Source: Mytilinidion resinicola (Eukaryota; Ascomycota; Dothideomycetes; Mytilinidiales; Mytilinidiaceae). Taken from it: DNA of 64,000 bases. The first letter of the stretch is position 1. Each line of letters opens with the position of its first letter. Positions 42,802-54,002 of the stretch are shown here, piece after piece. Position numbers and translations under genes: made by a program. The notes beneath the pieces were generated by a model. That model made no database searches. It was not told the origin of the DNA and was given only the letters and a program-made list of their open reading frames with translations. The stretch lies in NCBI RefSeq assembly GCF_010093595.1, contig NW_022985441.1, forward strand, positions 744,132 to 808,131, written 5' to 3'.

Positions 42802-44940
42802 ATCGGGTCTGGTTGATGAAGAGAAAGGTGGTGAGGTGGTATATGGATGAGCTGTACAGTACAAGCGGTCAGGGGGGATTTTCCTACGACTGGGCGTCCT
42901 GTGTCGATATTTGGGCATTTGCATTAGGGAGAGGCGTCTGCTGGCTTGTCACGGAGGGGCTTTTTCTGTCGCCCAGTTCCTCGATGACTCGTTGGGCATT
43001 CGGTAAGTATGATACATTTGCGGATACTGAATCAAACATCAGAAGTAGGATTTGATTGCGAAAGAAGGAATGCCACCGCTTGGCAGGCTTCTTTGAACAA
43101 TAAGTGGCAGCCTACGAATTTGTGATATTATCCTAGATACACACACGCCTGAGACTTGTGTACACGTGCCTCGCACCGCTTATAGCACCCTGGTACGTTA
43201 TTATGATTTGGGAAATGAGGGTGTTGGCAAACCGTTTGGCTCTCTGGGCCACCTTAGACGGAGCTTACTTCCATCTGTCTCTCTCTCATTTCAGGCAGTT
43301 ACTTTGAGATTCATCCCCTGATCACCGGGCAGACCACCCTCTTCCCTTCACGTCACTCACGTGCCCCGGACCGACTCGCTCCGATACCTCAATCTTTCGC
43401 CTATAAATCTTTTTCGTACATTTGGAACTCAACTCTTCTTCAGGAGCGAGATTTGGGGTACGGGATCAAAACTTGTGATGGCACAGCCCTGATGAGCCTC
43501 TTGCTCTGCAAACACCGCGCAGAGCAGTCGTACATGGAGTGGGGGAGTTGGTGTTTTGCAAAAATGTCTTTCACGACCATTGATGGTGACTGGTGGTGTG
43601 GTGGTGTAGAAACGAGGATCGAAGCCTTGTATGGGGGCGGAGGGGTGGGTCAACAGGGACTCCGCCTAGCCCGATGGGAGGATTGGTGGTATTGGGTTGG
43701 ATCGACATGGGGCCAGGAGGAACCAAATGGTGGAGGGGGGACCTGGGAGTGGATGGTGATGGAATTCTCGATCTTACGGTTAGTATGAAGAGATGTGCTC
43801 TTGAACGCTGCTGATCTTCCGCAGCTGTCTGAGGGAATAAAGAGATGAAGGTAAGTAGGTAGGCGATCTTAATCACTCACTAGAAATGATACTTAGCATC
43901 AAGAGAGAAGTATACACCCCTCCAACCATGGGCCGCTAGCTCTGCCTCGTTTGCAGAACCCACAGACCCCACTATATACGAATGGGGGATGCTGTGGCCA
44001 CAAACCCGTCCATAGCCCGATATCGTTTCCGATTTCGATCCCCCAATACTACCAGAAGCTCCATTGAACCATTGTATCTTCAGGTTTTGAACACGTCACA
44101 CCACACAAGAAACTCATGCCGTCGTCCGTGTTGCTCCCCCCACCCACCAGACAACCATGACGCGACGCTTACCGGAGTTTTGATCTCCAGTGGCCTTCCA
44201 ACTCTCCCTTGCTCAATCAAACCTCCCTAAACCCGCTCTTTTCTACCCTAACCCATAGAAAAAGACGAGCGATGAGTCAGCACCTTGCTCACGGATTTTA
44301 CACGTGCCATATCAGAAGCATCGCCAAGTCGATTCTATTCCATTCTACGAGACTCCCATAGGAGACCTCTAAACCACGTGCCTATCACGTGCCGCTTACC
44401 TAATCCCCCTTCTCTCGACTATGAAAACTTCGCCCGCCTCTGCTCTCCTAGAGCTTTCAAGGAACGGGTTGAGGAAGACTCAAGGAGGATATGGGTTGGG
44501 GGACCAAAAACAGGACTGACACCGCTGGATAAAGTGGCTGCCTTTTCTATGGATGGAGGACCCAAACACAGACCTGACACCGCTGATTAGTGGATGCCTT
44601 TTCTGTTGTCGGGATTACTGCACGATCAAACTCTTCCTCGCCCCAAAACAATGGTGGGAGGTGGGCTTGGCGGTGCAAAAGAGGCCAGGCGAGGTATCAT
44701 GGTGTGAAAAATATCGAACAAGTGTTACGATGGAGCTGGAGCATCGAGTCGTGGAGAAGACACGTTTATGTTCTCCTTCAAAAGGCGGAGAAAGGGGGAC
44801 TTCATGGGGTGGGTGGTTTGAAAATTGTTGGAGCACGAGCTGATGGGGGAAGTGGTGTGTAGGTTTTTGGGGATGTTGATGATTGTCAGTGTTTGGCGGA
44901 GGCGATGGTGGGAGCCTCAGAGGCACGCTGGGCGTGCAAA
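42802..44940. other. Gene-poor stretch
   Basis: About 2.1 kb with no supportable gene. Frames here are short and low in information. It includes another MITE-like core near 43155-43195 (CTTGTGTACACGTG...CACCGCTTATAG) and an imperfect tandem duplication at 44502-44610. It adjoins the MITE/pogo composite and looks like repeat-derived DNA. Confidence 0.45.
44502..44610 (+). repeat. Imperfect two-copy tandem duplication
   Basis: Two copies about 57 bp apart share GACC(A/C)AAA, CTGACACCGCTG and TG(G/C)CTTTTCT-like blocks: GACCAAAAACAGGACTGACA against GACCCAAACACAGACCTGAC. No function apparent. Confidence 0.55.
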
Positions 44941-45089
44941 AAGTGACACACTCGTCAAGCGCTCCTTCTCGTGTGCATACCTGTCTGCCACTGCTTTGGG
45001 CGCTTCGACGAGTTTCTATATAGCGCAAGGTGAGGGGTTTCTATCTCATTCATATTCTTGAAAATGCATTGAAGCACCGTGGCACCTTA

Positions 45090-46698
45090 ACATCCTGGCT
45101 ACCCGGTCGAGCTAGCCTCCCGGTCGAGCCACCTCCTTTTTGATTGTTTTTGCTCCACTAACTCCAAACGTCTACCTCAATAACACTACAAGTTGTACAC
45201 CAAATATGACTCCACCTAGCTCAAACGATGCGCAAGCTTCTGCAGAAGCTCGCCTCCAGCTTGCTATTGATGCATATCGCTAGTACAAGGTCCCCTCGCT
45301 GTACCAAGCACACAAGCTCTTCAACGTGCCATATTCGACTTTGAAAGCGCGCAACGCCGGCAGACAATCAGCTCAGGCCTCTCAGCAATCACAACAACGT
45401 CTATCTGTACAGGAAGAAGATGCACTTGTCAAGTGCATAATCCAAATGGCGGCCTGGGGCCGGCCAATCTCAATTACGTGCTTGGAGGGCCTGGCTACCA
45501 GCATGCTTCGAAAGAAAGGCGATTTCAACGTGCTTGGCCACAACTGGTACAAGAACTTCCTCCAACGACATCCGAATATCAAGCCAAGGCTTGCTCGCTG
45601 CCTCGATCAATCAAGACACAATGCCGCAGAGTATCAAGAGCTGGAGAAGTGGTTTTCTCTCTACAATGAAACTGTCCAGAAGTATGGGATTATTATGGAG
45701 GATCAATACAATATGGATGAGAAAGGCTTTATGAAAGGCACAGGAGATAGCTGCAAAGTTCTTCTTCCTGTTCAAGAAAAGAAAGCTTGGTCAATTCAAC
45801 CTGGAGATCGCGATTGGGTATCGACCATCACGGCTATTGGCATGAGCGGCTACACGGTTCCACCATACATCATCTTCCAAGGCAAGCAGATACAGCAGTC
45901 CTGGATCAATGCATCTATCGATTCCCGCACCGTTATACAAGTTAGCCCAGCCGGCTGGACCGATCGCGACATTGCTATGCGCTGGCTCAAGCATTTTGAC
46001 AGCTATACAAAGCCTATTGGCGAGTATCGGCTCTTAATTCTCGATGACCACAACTCGCATACATCTCTTGAGTTCATATAGTACTGTAAGGATGTAAAAA
46101 TCATTGCTCTCTGCCTGCCACCTCACTCAACCCACATACTCCAGCCGCTTGATGTTGGCATCTTTTCACCAGTTGCAAAGGCATACAAGAAGCAGATTCG
46201 TGAGCACAGCATCTTTGGGGCAGAGCGCATTTCAAACGAGCAATTCACTATCTTCTATCAACGGGCAATACAACAAGCAGTCACAAAAGTCAATATTGCT
46301 AGTGCATGGAGAAAGGCAGGCCTACTACCTTTCAATCCTACATTAGTACTGCAAGAATTCAGGCCAAAGACACATCCTTTTATTAGTATAACTAATGAGA
46401 ATGGTGTTCGAGTTGATATTCAAGCAACGGAGGATCAGTCAAAGAGGATAAATACGCTTATTGCAGAGCTTCTTGAAGAGGTTCCTCTCCAGCTTCATTC
46501 CACTATTACTCATCTACAAGATCAGGAGGTTTTAACTGCTAAGGAGAGAGCTGCTGCTCTACGAGGCAAAGAACGCTTTGCAAAGTTAGCCTGGAAGGAA
46601 CTGGCAATGAGTTTTGATGTATTTATGTAGCAATTCACTCCTTTGCCCCCCTGCGAGCCTCATACGCCACCAATACGCTAACCGGGTGGCCAGGATGT
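45090..46698 (+). mobile_element. Fot1/pogo-type DNA transposon
   Basis: A 1609-bp element with 17-bp terminal inverted repeats (ACATCCTGGCTACCCGG at the left; the same with C for T, inverted, at the right). It is flanked by TA on both sides (45088-45089 and 46699-46700), the expected Tc1/mariner target duplication. It carries one transposase frame filling most of its length, interrupted by two stop codons. Ends and length suggest a fairly recent insertion that has since been inactivated. Confidence 0.85.
45206..46630 (+). pseudogene. Pogo/Fot1 transposase, two in-frame TAG codons
   Basis: A continuous 475-codon frame (ATG 45206, stop 46628-46630) broken only by TAG at 45281-45283 and at 46079-46081. 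The N-terminus has a psq/CENP-B-type helix-turn-helix (YKVPSLYQAHKLFNVPYSTLKARNAG), then a CENP-B-type second DNA-binding region (LGHNWYKNFLQRHPNIKPRLA). The DDE endonuclase shows YNMDEKGFMKG (first Asp), LLILDDHNSH (second) and LQPLDVGIFSPV (third). Both stops sit where Gln is expected (AYR-YKVPS and EFI-YCKD), consistent with CAG to TAG changes. Without suppression no full transposase can be made. Confidence 0.82.
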
Positions 46699-46758
46699 TA
46701 AGCAGTGGCAACAAGTGCACACATGAGACAGCTTGTTCTAGATTTAAAGTGCCATCTT

Positions 46759-47386
46759 TTCCTCGCCCCGCGTCAGAGGGCTGATGGTGTGGAGGACTCC
46801 TCAATTTGGTGGTGGAAATGGACCGAGGTGCGGAATGGTGGTGAGCAGCACTGATATGGAAGTGATAGGCTGGCCCATAGCTCCATCCTCCACTACATTC
46901 TGATTTGAAGACTAACGCACATAGAGCGTTGAGCGGAACATCCTTGACGGGCGGTTTTGCCTCAGCCTTGACGAGTGCTTGTACGGGGCAAGGAAAGGAA
47001 GGAATATTGACTGCTTTTATGTCACTTATGAAAGAAGATGAGAGGGTCTCCCGTGGGATCGTATCACGAGCACATTGAAGCATCCGGTTCCGACCTTTTA
47101 GCTTGACGAGTTCCTTTTTCTCTATGATATAAGCCTACCAATGAACGCTGCTCTAGCATCCTTCCTATTATGCACCATAAAGACAAAAGAAATCTACACC
47201 CCTGATACCCAAGTCCTTCTCCCTGAAAGCACACACAAGCCCATAATTCCAAGATCAATCCAATCAAGCAAGCTCCACCCTCTCCATCGTGTCTCCCGTC
47301 CCATCCCTCTCATTCCTCAAACTCTTCGACATCCTGCCCTCACGTCTCAAGCTCCTTGACCCCTTCCCCAAATAATCCTCCACAAT
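46759..47386. other. Intergenic, nothing recognised
   Basis: About 630 bp between the composite repeat and the 3' end of the RTA1 gene. Short ORFs only; one 165-codon minus ORF here overlaps the transposon end and is not credible. Confidence 0.4.
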
Positions 47387-48474
47387 TCACGCCGTCGCAC
47401 TCACCGACCCATGACTCCCCATCCCCCTATACCCCCCCTTATAATGCCCCTCCCTAAACTGACTCAACGGCACCGCCGCCTCCTCATCCTTCCCCCCCTT
47501 CTTAGTCTTAAACGTCCAATTCCCATCCGCCCAGTGCCCATCAAAACAGACACCCGGATGCCCCACCGTCAGCGCCGAGCAAGCAATGACAAGCATCGCG
47601 CCCTCAAACACCATAAACATCGCCTCATTATTCGCCAGACTGCCATTAAACCCGCCCCAGAGCTCCGCAACGCGGAAAATCGACCGCACGATAATGAAAA
47701 CCGTCGCCGCCGCCAGCGCCCACAGCATCACCCTCCACATCCGCGTCTTGCGCAGCGCGCTCAGCTTCTCCGACTCGTCGGCCACGAGGTCCGGGTGGCG
47801 CCAGATGCGGAGCCAGATGGCGGCGCACAGCGCCATAAAGACGCATAAAGAGACGACTTGGAAGATCAGGCCCGCGATCATGATGTGCACGCCGAGGTCG
47901 TGGGTGGTCTGGTCGCCGGTGTCGGCGGTGGCGGTGATGGCGCCGCCGGCGGATTGGAGGATTAGGGAGAGCAAGTCGCACGAGACGAAGATGATGCTGT
48001 AGGTGCGCGGTTTGAGGGGGGAGACGGGGGGCCCGTAGATGACGATGACGCGGCCGAGGGTGAGGTAGATGGCGGCGGAGAGGAAGGCCGGGGCGATGGT
48101 GAGGCAGATGAGGTTTCTGTTAGGAGTGGTTGTTAGAATGGTGTTGGTAAGAGGGGTTGGGGGGAGAAGACGTACTCAAGGAAAGGGTTGAAAGGGAATG
48201 GGTTGAAATGCAGCTGTATCCGTCCTGCGTATCCTATGATCTCTAGCAAGAGTCCACCGAACATGCCGGCCAGGTATCCCCATGTTCGCTTCCGTATGCC
48301 GAGGTAGATTTGAGCGATGAGGATGATGCCGAAGATGACGGCGTAGAGGACATTGCCGGCGAGGGAGGGGACGTAGGTGAAGTTGGCTAGGTACATGGGA
48401 CAAGTGTCCAATGTACATAGGTCGGTGTTATTGATGAGAGTTTGATTGGTGAAGGTGATATTTGAAGGGAACAT
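47387..48474 (-). CDS. RTA1-like seven-helix lipid-translocation family protein
   Basis: Two exons, 48474-48176 and 48116-47387, with a 59-nt intron (GTACGT...ACAG) joining FNPFLE to [18 protein letters not shown]; 342 aa. The RTA1 family (Rta1, Rsb1, Pug1) comprises fungal plasma-membrane proteins linked to 7-aminocholesterol resistance and sphingoid-base or porphyrin export. Visible: an N-glycosylatable lumenal N-terminus ([14 protein letters not shown]), helices including [84 protein letters not shown], and [20 protein letters not shown], the family hallmark. The internal ATG at 48474 was chosen because upstream residues are low complexity. Coding strand C-rich 5', G-rich 3'. Confidence 0.88.
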
Positions 48475-49763
48475 TGTTGCGGTTGTTGATATGGTCGATG
48501 TAGATGCAAAAGTAGAGTGAGTGGTGCGGATGAGTGGTGATTGGTTGTTAATCGCGAAAGGGTATAAGGAAAAGACTCGTAGAAATCTGTATATAGAAAA
48601 AAGTCTATAGCAAGAAGTAAACCCCAAGTGCACGTGTGAAGAACTGATGGATGATGAAGCTGTCTGGATGACCCCCCTCCTCTGCTTCACCCTTTCCATT
48701 ATATACACCCACCTTTCATCACCACACCCACTACTCCGATCTGAGCAGCGCACAACACAGCCTCCTAATACCCGGGCCCCTGCAACTGCGAGCGGCGCGC
48801 GTCGCTCGACGCATGGTGTAGCGTCGTGCTTAGCCCCAGTCGGCTATCTCGGTAGAAGCCTGACTCTGCCGAATAATAGCAACAATCCGCCCTAAAGAGC
48901 AAGGTGCTGCAAATCCACCGAGGTTCCCTCGAGACGCATCAACTTATTTCGTACAGCCTCCTACGGAATAAATGTTTGAAATGGCTGAAAGAGTATGAAG
49001 AGATCACGTGTACGGGGTTTGGGTTGTTGTCCCTACGGACGGAGTAGTCCTTAGTCCGACCGCTTCTCCATCGCTCAACACCAAGATCCACGAAGATCCC
49101 AGCTATTTCCACGAAATCAGTCGTATCAAGGCTCGACAGTTGGTAGCAAGGGTCAGTGACTAGCTCGAGTATACATTCTGATCCGTAAGGCCTATGTCGT
49201 GCGTTGTGCGTTGTGCGTGGGAGGTACGTACAGGACCCAGCCACAATGAGCTGCGAACTGCGAAATTCGCAGCGAAGCCCGCACAGTACAAGCCTCGCAC
49301 AACTGCGATCGGACGCGCGCTGGTAATGGGTTCAAGGAGCTTAATAGTGTGCGGACCAATGATGATGAATGGCTAATGGAGAATCGAAGAATTACATGCG
49401 TACCGTGCATTGATGCCTGTTGTTGGCCTGGTAGCCTGTAGGGGTCCCACTGTATCGAGGACACGGAGTAGGCATTTACTCCTCGTAAGGCTGACAGACT
49501 TGCCTATGGGTTAGTTGAACGATACTATGTTGAGTGCATGACGGACAGTGCTGTGGAGAGGATGCTTGAGATGAAAGGTAGAATATATGTTCCAATGTCG
49601 TGTACTGTGAACATGTCTCCTTCATTCCAGCTCCATCCAACTCTTTCATCTTTGCATATTCGAGCACAGCCGGATCCATTTTCTGTGATCTCAACACCCG
49701 TAAGTCGATCTCCCAAATCTGGGGCCGCCAAATACCGACATCACGGTCCCCGCAGCGAGAGCA
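48475..49763. other. Intergenic between divergent genes
   Basis: About 1.3 kb. No gene supported. GT-AG-like signals just upstream of 49764 (GTAAGT near 49700, CGCAG near 49755) could mark an intron in the 5' leader of the next gene. No repeat ends recognised. Confidence 0.4.
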
Positions 49764-50468
49764 ATGGCGACATGGATCCTGCAGCGCGTTTCGCTATTCG
49801 CCGTCTTGACTTTTATCCTCCATGCCCCCATAGTGCTGTCATCTTCTGCGGTCTCCACTCCACCTACCACAGATAAGATGCCGCCAATCATCCTGCTCAA
49901 AACAACCACAACCAGTACGGTTCCTCTTCGCAACGCCCTCGCTCTACTGGGTTACGAACAACTCGCCATTTCAACCATCACTCGGAACTCGACACGGCAG
50001 CAGACCTACGATACGGAGGGCGAGAAGCTGTTTGTGGAGCTCCACTGGGCCATCGACGACGATTTCGCGACTCTCGCGTCTTTGTACCCGTCCGCGAGGT
50101 TCATCCTTCCAGTTCCGGAACATCCAGCAGAGTCTAGCCGGGCGAGGAAATGGGCTCGTAGAGCGACAGGAGCCAGTGTTTCGAATCTTGTGGAGAAGCT
50201 GGAGGCTTATCAGTACGCCGCTTCAGTACGCAACTACTTCCACGATTGCAACGAGGAGACGAGGTTGCTTGAGGTGAAGAATGGGTGGCTTGGGGATCGC
50301 AGCGGAGATTGTTGGGTACAGTTGTGCGAATTCTTGGGGATGGGTTATAGCGTTGTGGAGCGCATGAAGCTGCGAAAATTCCCTGATACTGCGAGTGCTG
50401 GAGGTTCGGATTGGAAGGTTGTTTTCCAGGGGCTACACTGGAGAGGATGGGACTTGAGAAGTCGGTGA
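49764..50468 (+). CDS. Sulfotransferase-like protein with degenerate P-loop
   Basis: Single exon, 234 aa. A hydrophobic N-terminus (RVSLFAVLTFILHAPIVLSS) could be a signal or anchor. From residue 39, MPPIILLKTTTTSTVPLRNALALLGYEQ occupies the place of the PAPS-binding loop of fungal PF17784-type sulfotransferases. Usual partners follow: an aspartate-rich loop (ELHWAIDDDFATLASLYPSARFIL), a helix VSNLVEKLEAYQYAASVRNYF, and the end block RLLEVKNGWLGDRSGDCWVQLCEFLGM. The normal G-x-x-R-x-G-T/S-x-S nucleotide loop is absent, so PAPS binding is doubtful. If translation starts at the ATG at 49878, the hydrophobic segment is lost. Confidence 0.6.
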   Translation: MATWILQRVSLFAVLTFILHAPIVLSSSAVSTPPTTDKMPPIILLKTTTTSTVPLRNALALLGYEQLAISTITRNSTRQQTYDTEGEKLFVELHWAIDDDFATLASLYPSARFILPVPEHPAESSRARKWARRATGASVSNLVEKLEAYQYAASVRNYFHDCNEETRLLEVKNGWLGDRSGDCWVQLCEFLGMGYSVVERMKLRKFPDTASAGGSDWKVVFQGLHWRGWDLRSR

Positions 50469-50530
50469 AGTTAACGTAGAGGCCTGCCTGTCTTTTTCTC
50501 TGTATCGATACCCTCTTGGGGGACGAGACT

Positions 50531-52782
50531 TCAATAGGTGCCGCCAATGGTATCTGGCATCCATCCTCCCATCATTTCATCAAATGTTGCGTCAGAGTAG
50601 AAGTTTGCAAATTGCAGGTCATACATGCCATCCATCAATATCGCATCCGGAACCGTTGGGCCAACAACGGTGCTGGTGTTGAAGATACCATCTGCTATTG
50701 GCTGGGCCATTAGAGAGAACTGTGTGCTGTATTGAGCGTTGGGGTGTTGGAAATTAGAGTCTACTCGCTCCGAGCCCCTTTGGTCTGGGCCCGCAGCTGG
50801 CTTCGCAAAATGCCACTCGTACCATTTCTGGATCCTCTGGACACGTTTGACGTAGTGACCAAATACGTCCATGTCACCGGAAGCGTCTACGCGGCCAGTC
50901 ACTAATGCTTCCAGTCTAGCGATGCACTCTCTTAGGACGCTCGACATGTCAAGAACTGTGCCTAGGCTTCTCGACTGCTGAGTTACCAAGCTGCTTCCCG
51001 CGACTAGGGATAATTTTGTGGATACGGTGAGAGCAAAGCCGATCTGGATTAACTCCGTGTTGTTAAGCAACTTTTCGGCACCTAATGGCATTGTGATGTA
51101 GAACCCTAAAAGAGATTTCGCAGAAATCAAGCCCGCTGAGAGAATTTCTTGTCGCCAGGGGGACCAAGGTATGGATCGTGTTGCGTTAGGACCACAGTGT
51201 TTGTCTAGTAGACTGATTTGGTAGAGATACAACTCAACCGTATGAAAGAGCATTCCCAGTAAGTCTGAATTCGAGATTAGCTTGGAAGGATTGAGATAAC
51301 TCGAGGTGGCACATACGATTCTCAGACATCGGAAAAGGAAGTCGCTCTCGGAAATTGTCAAGTTCGGCTCGAAGTTTGGTAATGTGTAATTCGACAGCTG
51401 CGTCTGGGTCGATCAAGTTGAAATGTCCAGAAGTCTGGTGGCTGATATCACCGAGGATCCGCTGAAGTTTGATGATGTAGACAAGATACTTGTCGGTGGC
51501 GTACTCGGATTTTTCCTTGAGTGAAACACAGGTGTCCTCAATGTATGTTGAGTACGGGAATGTGATCAGCTTCTGCAGCATGACGGCAATGCTATATAGA
51601 GTCAGCACTCGTTAATATAGACAGATGATGGCGAAGGCTTACGAGGAAGATAAGTAGTAGCAACCAGCCACAGCTCGCTGTACGTCTCGACCCCAGCTAC
51701 TCTTGGCCGAGTCTAGTACTCTTGGGTTTGGAGAGTCTTCGGATACAAGACCGGGTGCAGATTTCCATGATGACAAAGTTTGTGGGGTCCTGTCCAGCCT
51801 CAAGTCGACGATAATGCTAATGGCTATTGCTAAAAGTTGTGAGTACCTCCGAGGCCGGCTGTGATATTGGCACCTAGAGGCTGGTTAGAAATGTTGGAGT
51901 GTTAGCGTAAATGGTGATGGAAATACCATGCTAGATGAACGAGGAGGCCTTGCAATAGCTCGAAGGAGACTTCTCCGCCGATGATGACGCGAGCGCTAAT
52001 GTACTTGTTCACCTGGCCATGTTAGTAGTCCATTGTAGTACAGAGCTTGTGGTAGAAGGTTACCTCTTTCCCTAACAGCCGTTGCAATGGCATGTCATCA
52101 TACGAACTAGCGGCCAGAAGAACTAAGAACAGAAATGGCTTTTGCAGGCGAAGCTCCTCAGCGGGCATATGCGTCGGGATGACGACAAACGGGAAATGCG
52201 GTGTCATGTACGTCTTGAACGTATGTAGAAGAGCGTTGGCAGTCTCGATTGTGATCAGTCCTGAGTTAATTACGTCTTCGGTGATTTGAGCTGGGATAGA
52301 GCTGTCTTCATAATCCGTAGGTCTGCGTGCTGTACAGGGTCGCTGATGACGAAGCTCTCGCAACCCCATAGCCACAGAGGAGATGACTGGAATGGATGCA
52401 TCTGGGGACCGGGGAGACTGTGATTGCTCTCCGCCTGACTGGCTCTGAGTGTTAAGAAGCTCGTTGACCTTGGCCTCTAATGCCTCGATTCGGCTGCAAG
52501 GACCGATGAGCATGGTACAATTGGACGACCTAGGGCGGACTTACTGATCTTTGCGATAGCCTTGAATACGGCGTTTGGCTTGTCGAAAGGTGCATTCTTT
52601 TCCGAGACGGTCGCATCTAGAGCTCGCTGTTAGCGTGCAAAACGAGTGAGGAGACACGGAGTAGGCGTTACGGACCGATCACATATCGGCGACGCGGGAT
52701 TTCGATGGCATTTAATTTTCGCGTGTGCACAGTTTTGACAGGTTCTTGACAGAGGCAAAGGGGATCGTTCACGCCCTGCCAT
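50531..52782 (-). CDS. Zn2Cys6 transcription factor with fungal_trans region
   Basis: Seven exons: 52782-52676, 52616-52545, 52493-52064, 52012-51927, 51873-51643, 51591-51317 and 51264-50531, every junction in frame; 644 aa. The binuclear zinc cluster is split by intron 1 and reads CQNCAHAKIKC...CDRCDRLGKEC after splicing, followed by a basic stretch (RQAKRRIQGYRKD) and a coiled segment RIEALEAKVNELL. The middle-homology region is typical: HFPFVVIP, PFLFLVLLAASSYDDM, and SRPRRYSQLLAIAISIIVDLRLDRTPQ. It ends in a Met/Asp-rich tail that could activate. Binds DNA in the nucleus; targets unknown. It lies 62 bp from the convergent sulfotransferase-like gene. Confidence 0.9.
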
Positions 52783-53614
52783 AGTAAGTGACGGGAGCCA
52801 AAAGGAAGCGTGGATATTGCTGAGAACATCGAAAAGATGGTGTATTTGTAAAATGCAACATGAGTGGCAGTGCGGGATGAGCTGGAGGGCGTTGGGACGT
52901 GCTTTGGCTAATGCAGACACTATCAGGTAGAAAACAAGGGGAGCCCATGAATAGGCGGCCCCAAGGTGGCACCCTGGAGACCTGAAACAGCGCTGCCATT
53001 TCAAATTGAACGTCACTGAGCTACTATAGACCACATCGGTGACTACAATCAGCGACCAAATTTGGTGCATGATTGTATTTTCATGGTGGAGGTGAAATTA
53101 GTCACGTGCTGTACAGGTGATTCCGCGGTTCGGCTGGAAGATCCGACGCGATCTGAGGCTATACTCCCACTTCTCAACCTTCAGGACTCAGAAGCAGCTC
53201 CACGGCATCGCGACACTTCCATTCTTCATTAGCTTCACCCTTGACTCATTGGTGGTGCATTGATGCTTCAATGCCCTGCTGCCCTCAACTAGCGGCCTTT
53301 TTTCTAGGGGGTCGACCGTGGCTCTGTTAGCTGAGATCCACAACGTTACACCTCATTCAGACTCCTTCCCTCTACCCCTCAACAGCCTTCCGTCCCGCTA
53401 TCGTGCTTCTGGCCCACTTTCTTTCCTTCTTCTTTAGCTGCACGCGTGGCAATCGACCAACGGAAGCTACTGGGGACAGGATTCCCTGTATGCACCCCAC
53501 GAGCTCGCACAAATTCGCAGGCATCGCCGACGCGCCATACATGTTTTCAACCCTGTCCTCGCTCGGCACCTCACCCCACATCCAATCCAACAGCGCCTTA
53601 TTTCATGCTTAAGA
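52783..53614. other. Intergenic between divergent transcription-factor genes
   Basis: About 830 bp. Presumably the promoter of the Zn2Cys6 gene and the 5' region of the C2H2 frame. No repeat or RNA gene recognised. Confidence 0.4.
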
Positions 53615-54001
53615 ATGGCGCTGGTTCTTGGCGGCCATATCGTAGAGTATCCCCTGGGCCCTCACGAAGTCATCTACCGCAAACCACCAAAGAGTCCGAC
53701 ACAATCACGCCAGCATGTTTGCTTCCGCTGCGAGCCCTGTGACCGCACATTCGTGGACAAGTTCGCCCTATCCCAGCATCTCGAATCCTCCAGCAAGCAT
53801 AGCCTCTGCGGGAATTGTATGAGCGACTTTACTTCTAGCCAAGCACTGCGGGAGCATTGGCGCCAGGACCATTGTATGCACCTCTGTAATGGATGCGATA
53901 CTGGCTTCGGCACCGCCGACGACTTCATCGCACATGCTAATGCTTGTTAAGTATGCCCACAGTGCCACAGACACAACCCGAATGAAAATAACCTTGAATT
54001 T
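53615..54001 (+). pseudogene. C2H2 zinc-finger protein, early in-frame stop
   Basis: The frame from 53615 encodes a basic N-terminus and fungal C2H2-type fingers: CEPCDRTFVDKFALSQHLESSSKH, CGNCMSDFTSSQALREHWRQDH and CNGCDTGFGTADDFIAHANAC. TAA at 53948-53950 stops it at 111 aa. The same frame continues sensibly as VCPQCHRHNPNENNLEF up to a GTAAGT donor at 54002, so the stop looks secondary (CAA to TAA would explain it). No downstream exon was identified. It may be a short functional protein, but the coherent extension argues for a damaged gene. Confidence 0.55.
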
Positions 54002-54002
54002 G

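Larger units (their letters stand above)
44941..46758 (+). mobile_element. MITE family 2 copy split by a pogo transposon
   Basis: The left part (44941-45089) begins AAGTGACACACTC and contains CATACCTGTCTGCCACTGCTTTGGG, then AAAATGCATTGAAGCACC. The right part (46699-46758) reads AGCAGTGGCAACAAGTGCAC and ends AAAGTGCCATCTT. Joined without the inserted 1.6 kb they follow the order of the intact 198-bp copy at 24858-25055. The break lies at a TA in the CTTAAGCAGTGGC segment. Confidence 0.68.

Noticed and set aside
46586..47083. A 165-codon minus ORF
   Set aside because: It starts in unique DNA and runs into the transposon end, so it is a chance frame across a repeat border.
52630..53070. Upstream extension of the Zn2Cys6 factor to an ATG at 53070
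   Set aside because: The added 96 residues are not factor-like; the zinc cluster follows shortly after the ATG at 52782, as is usual.
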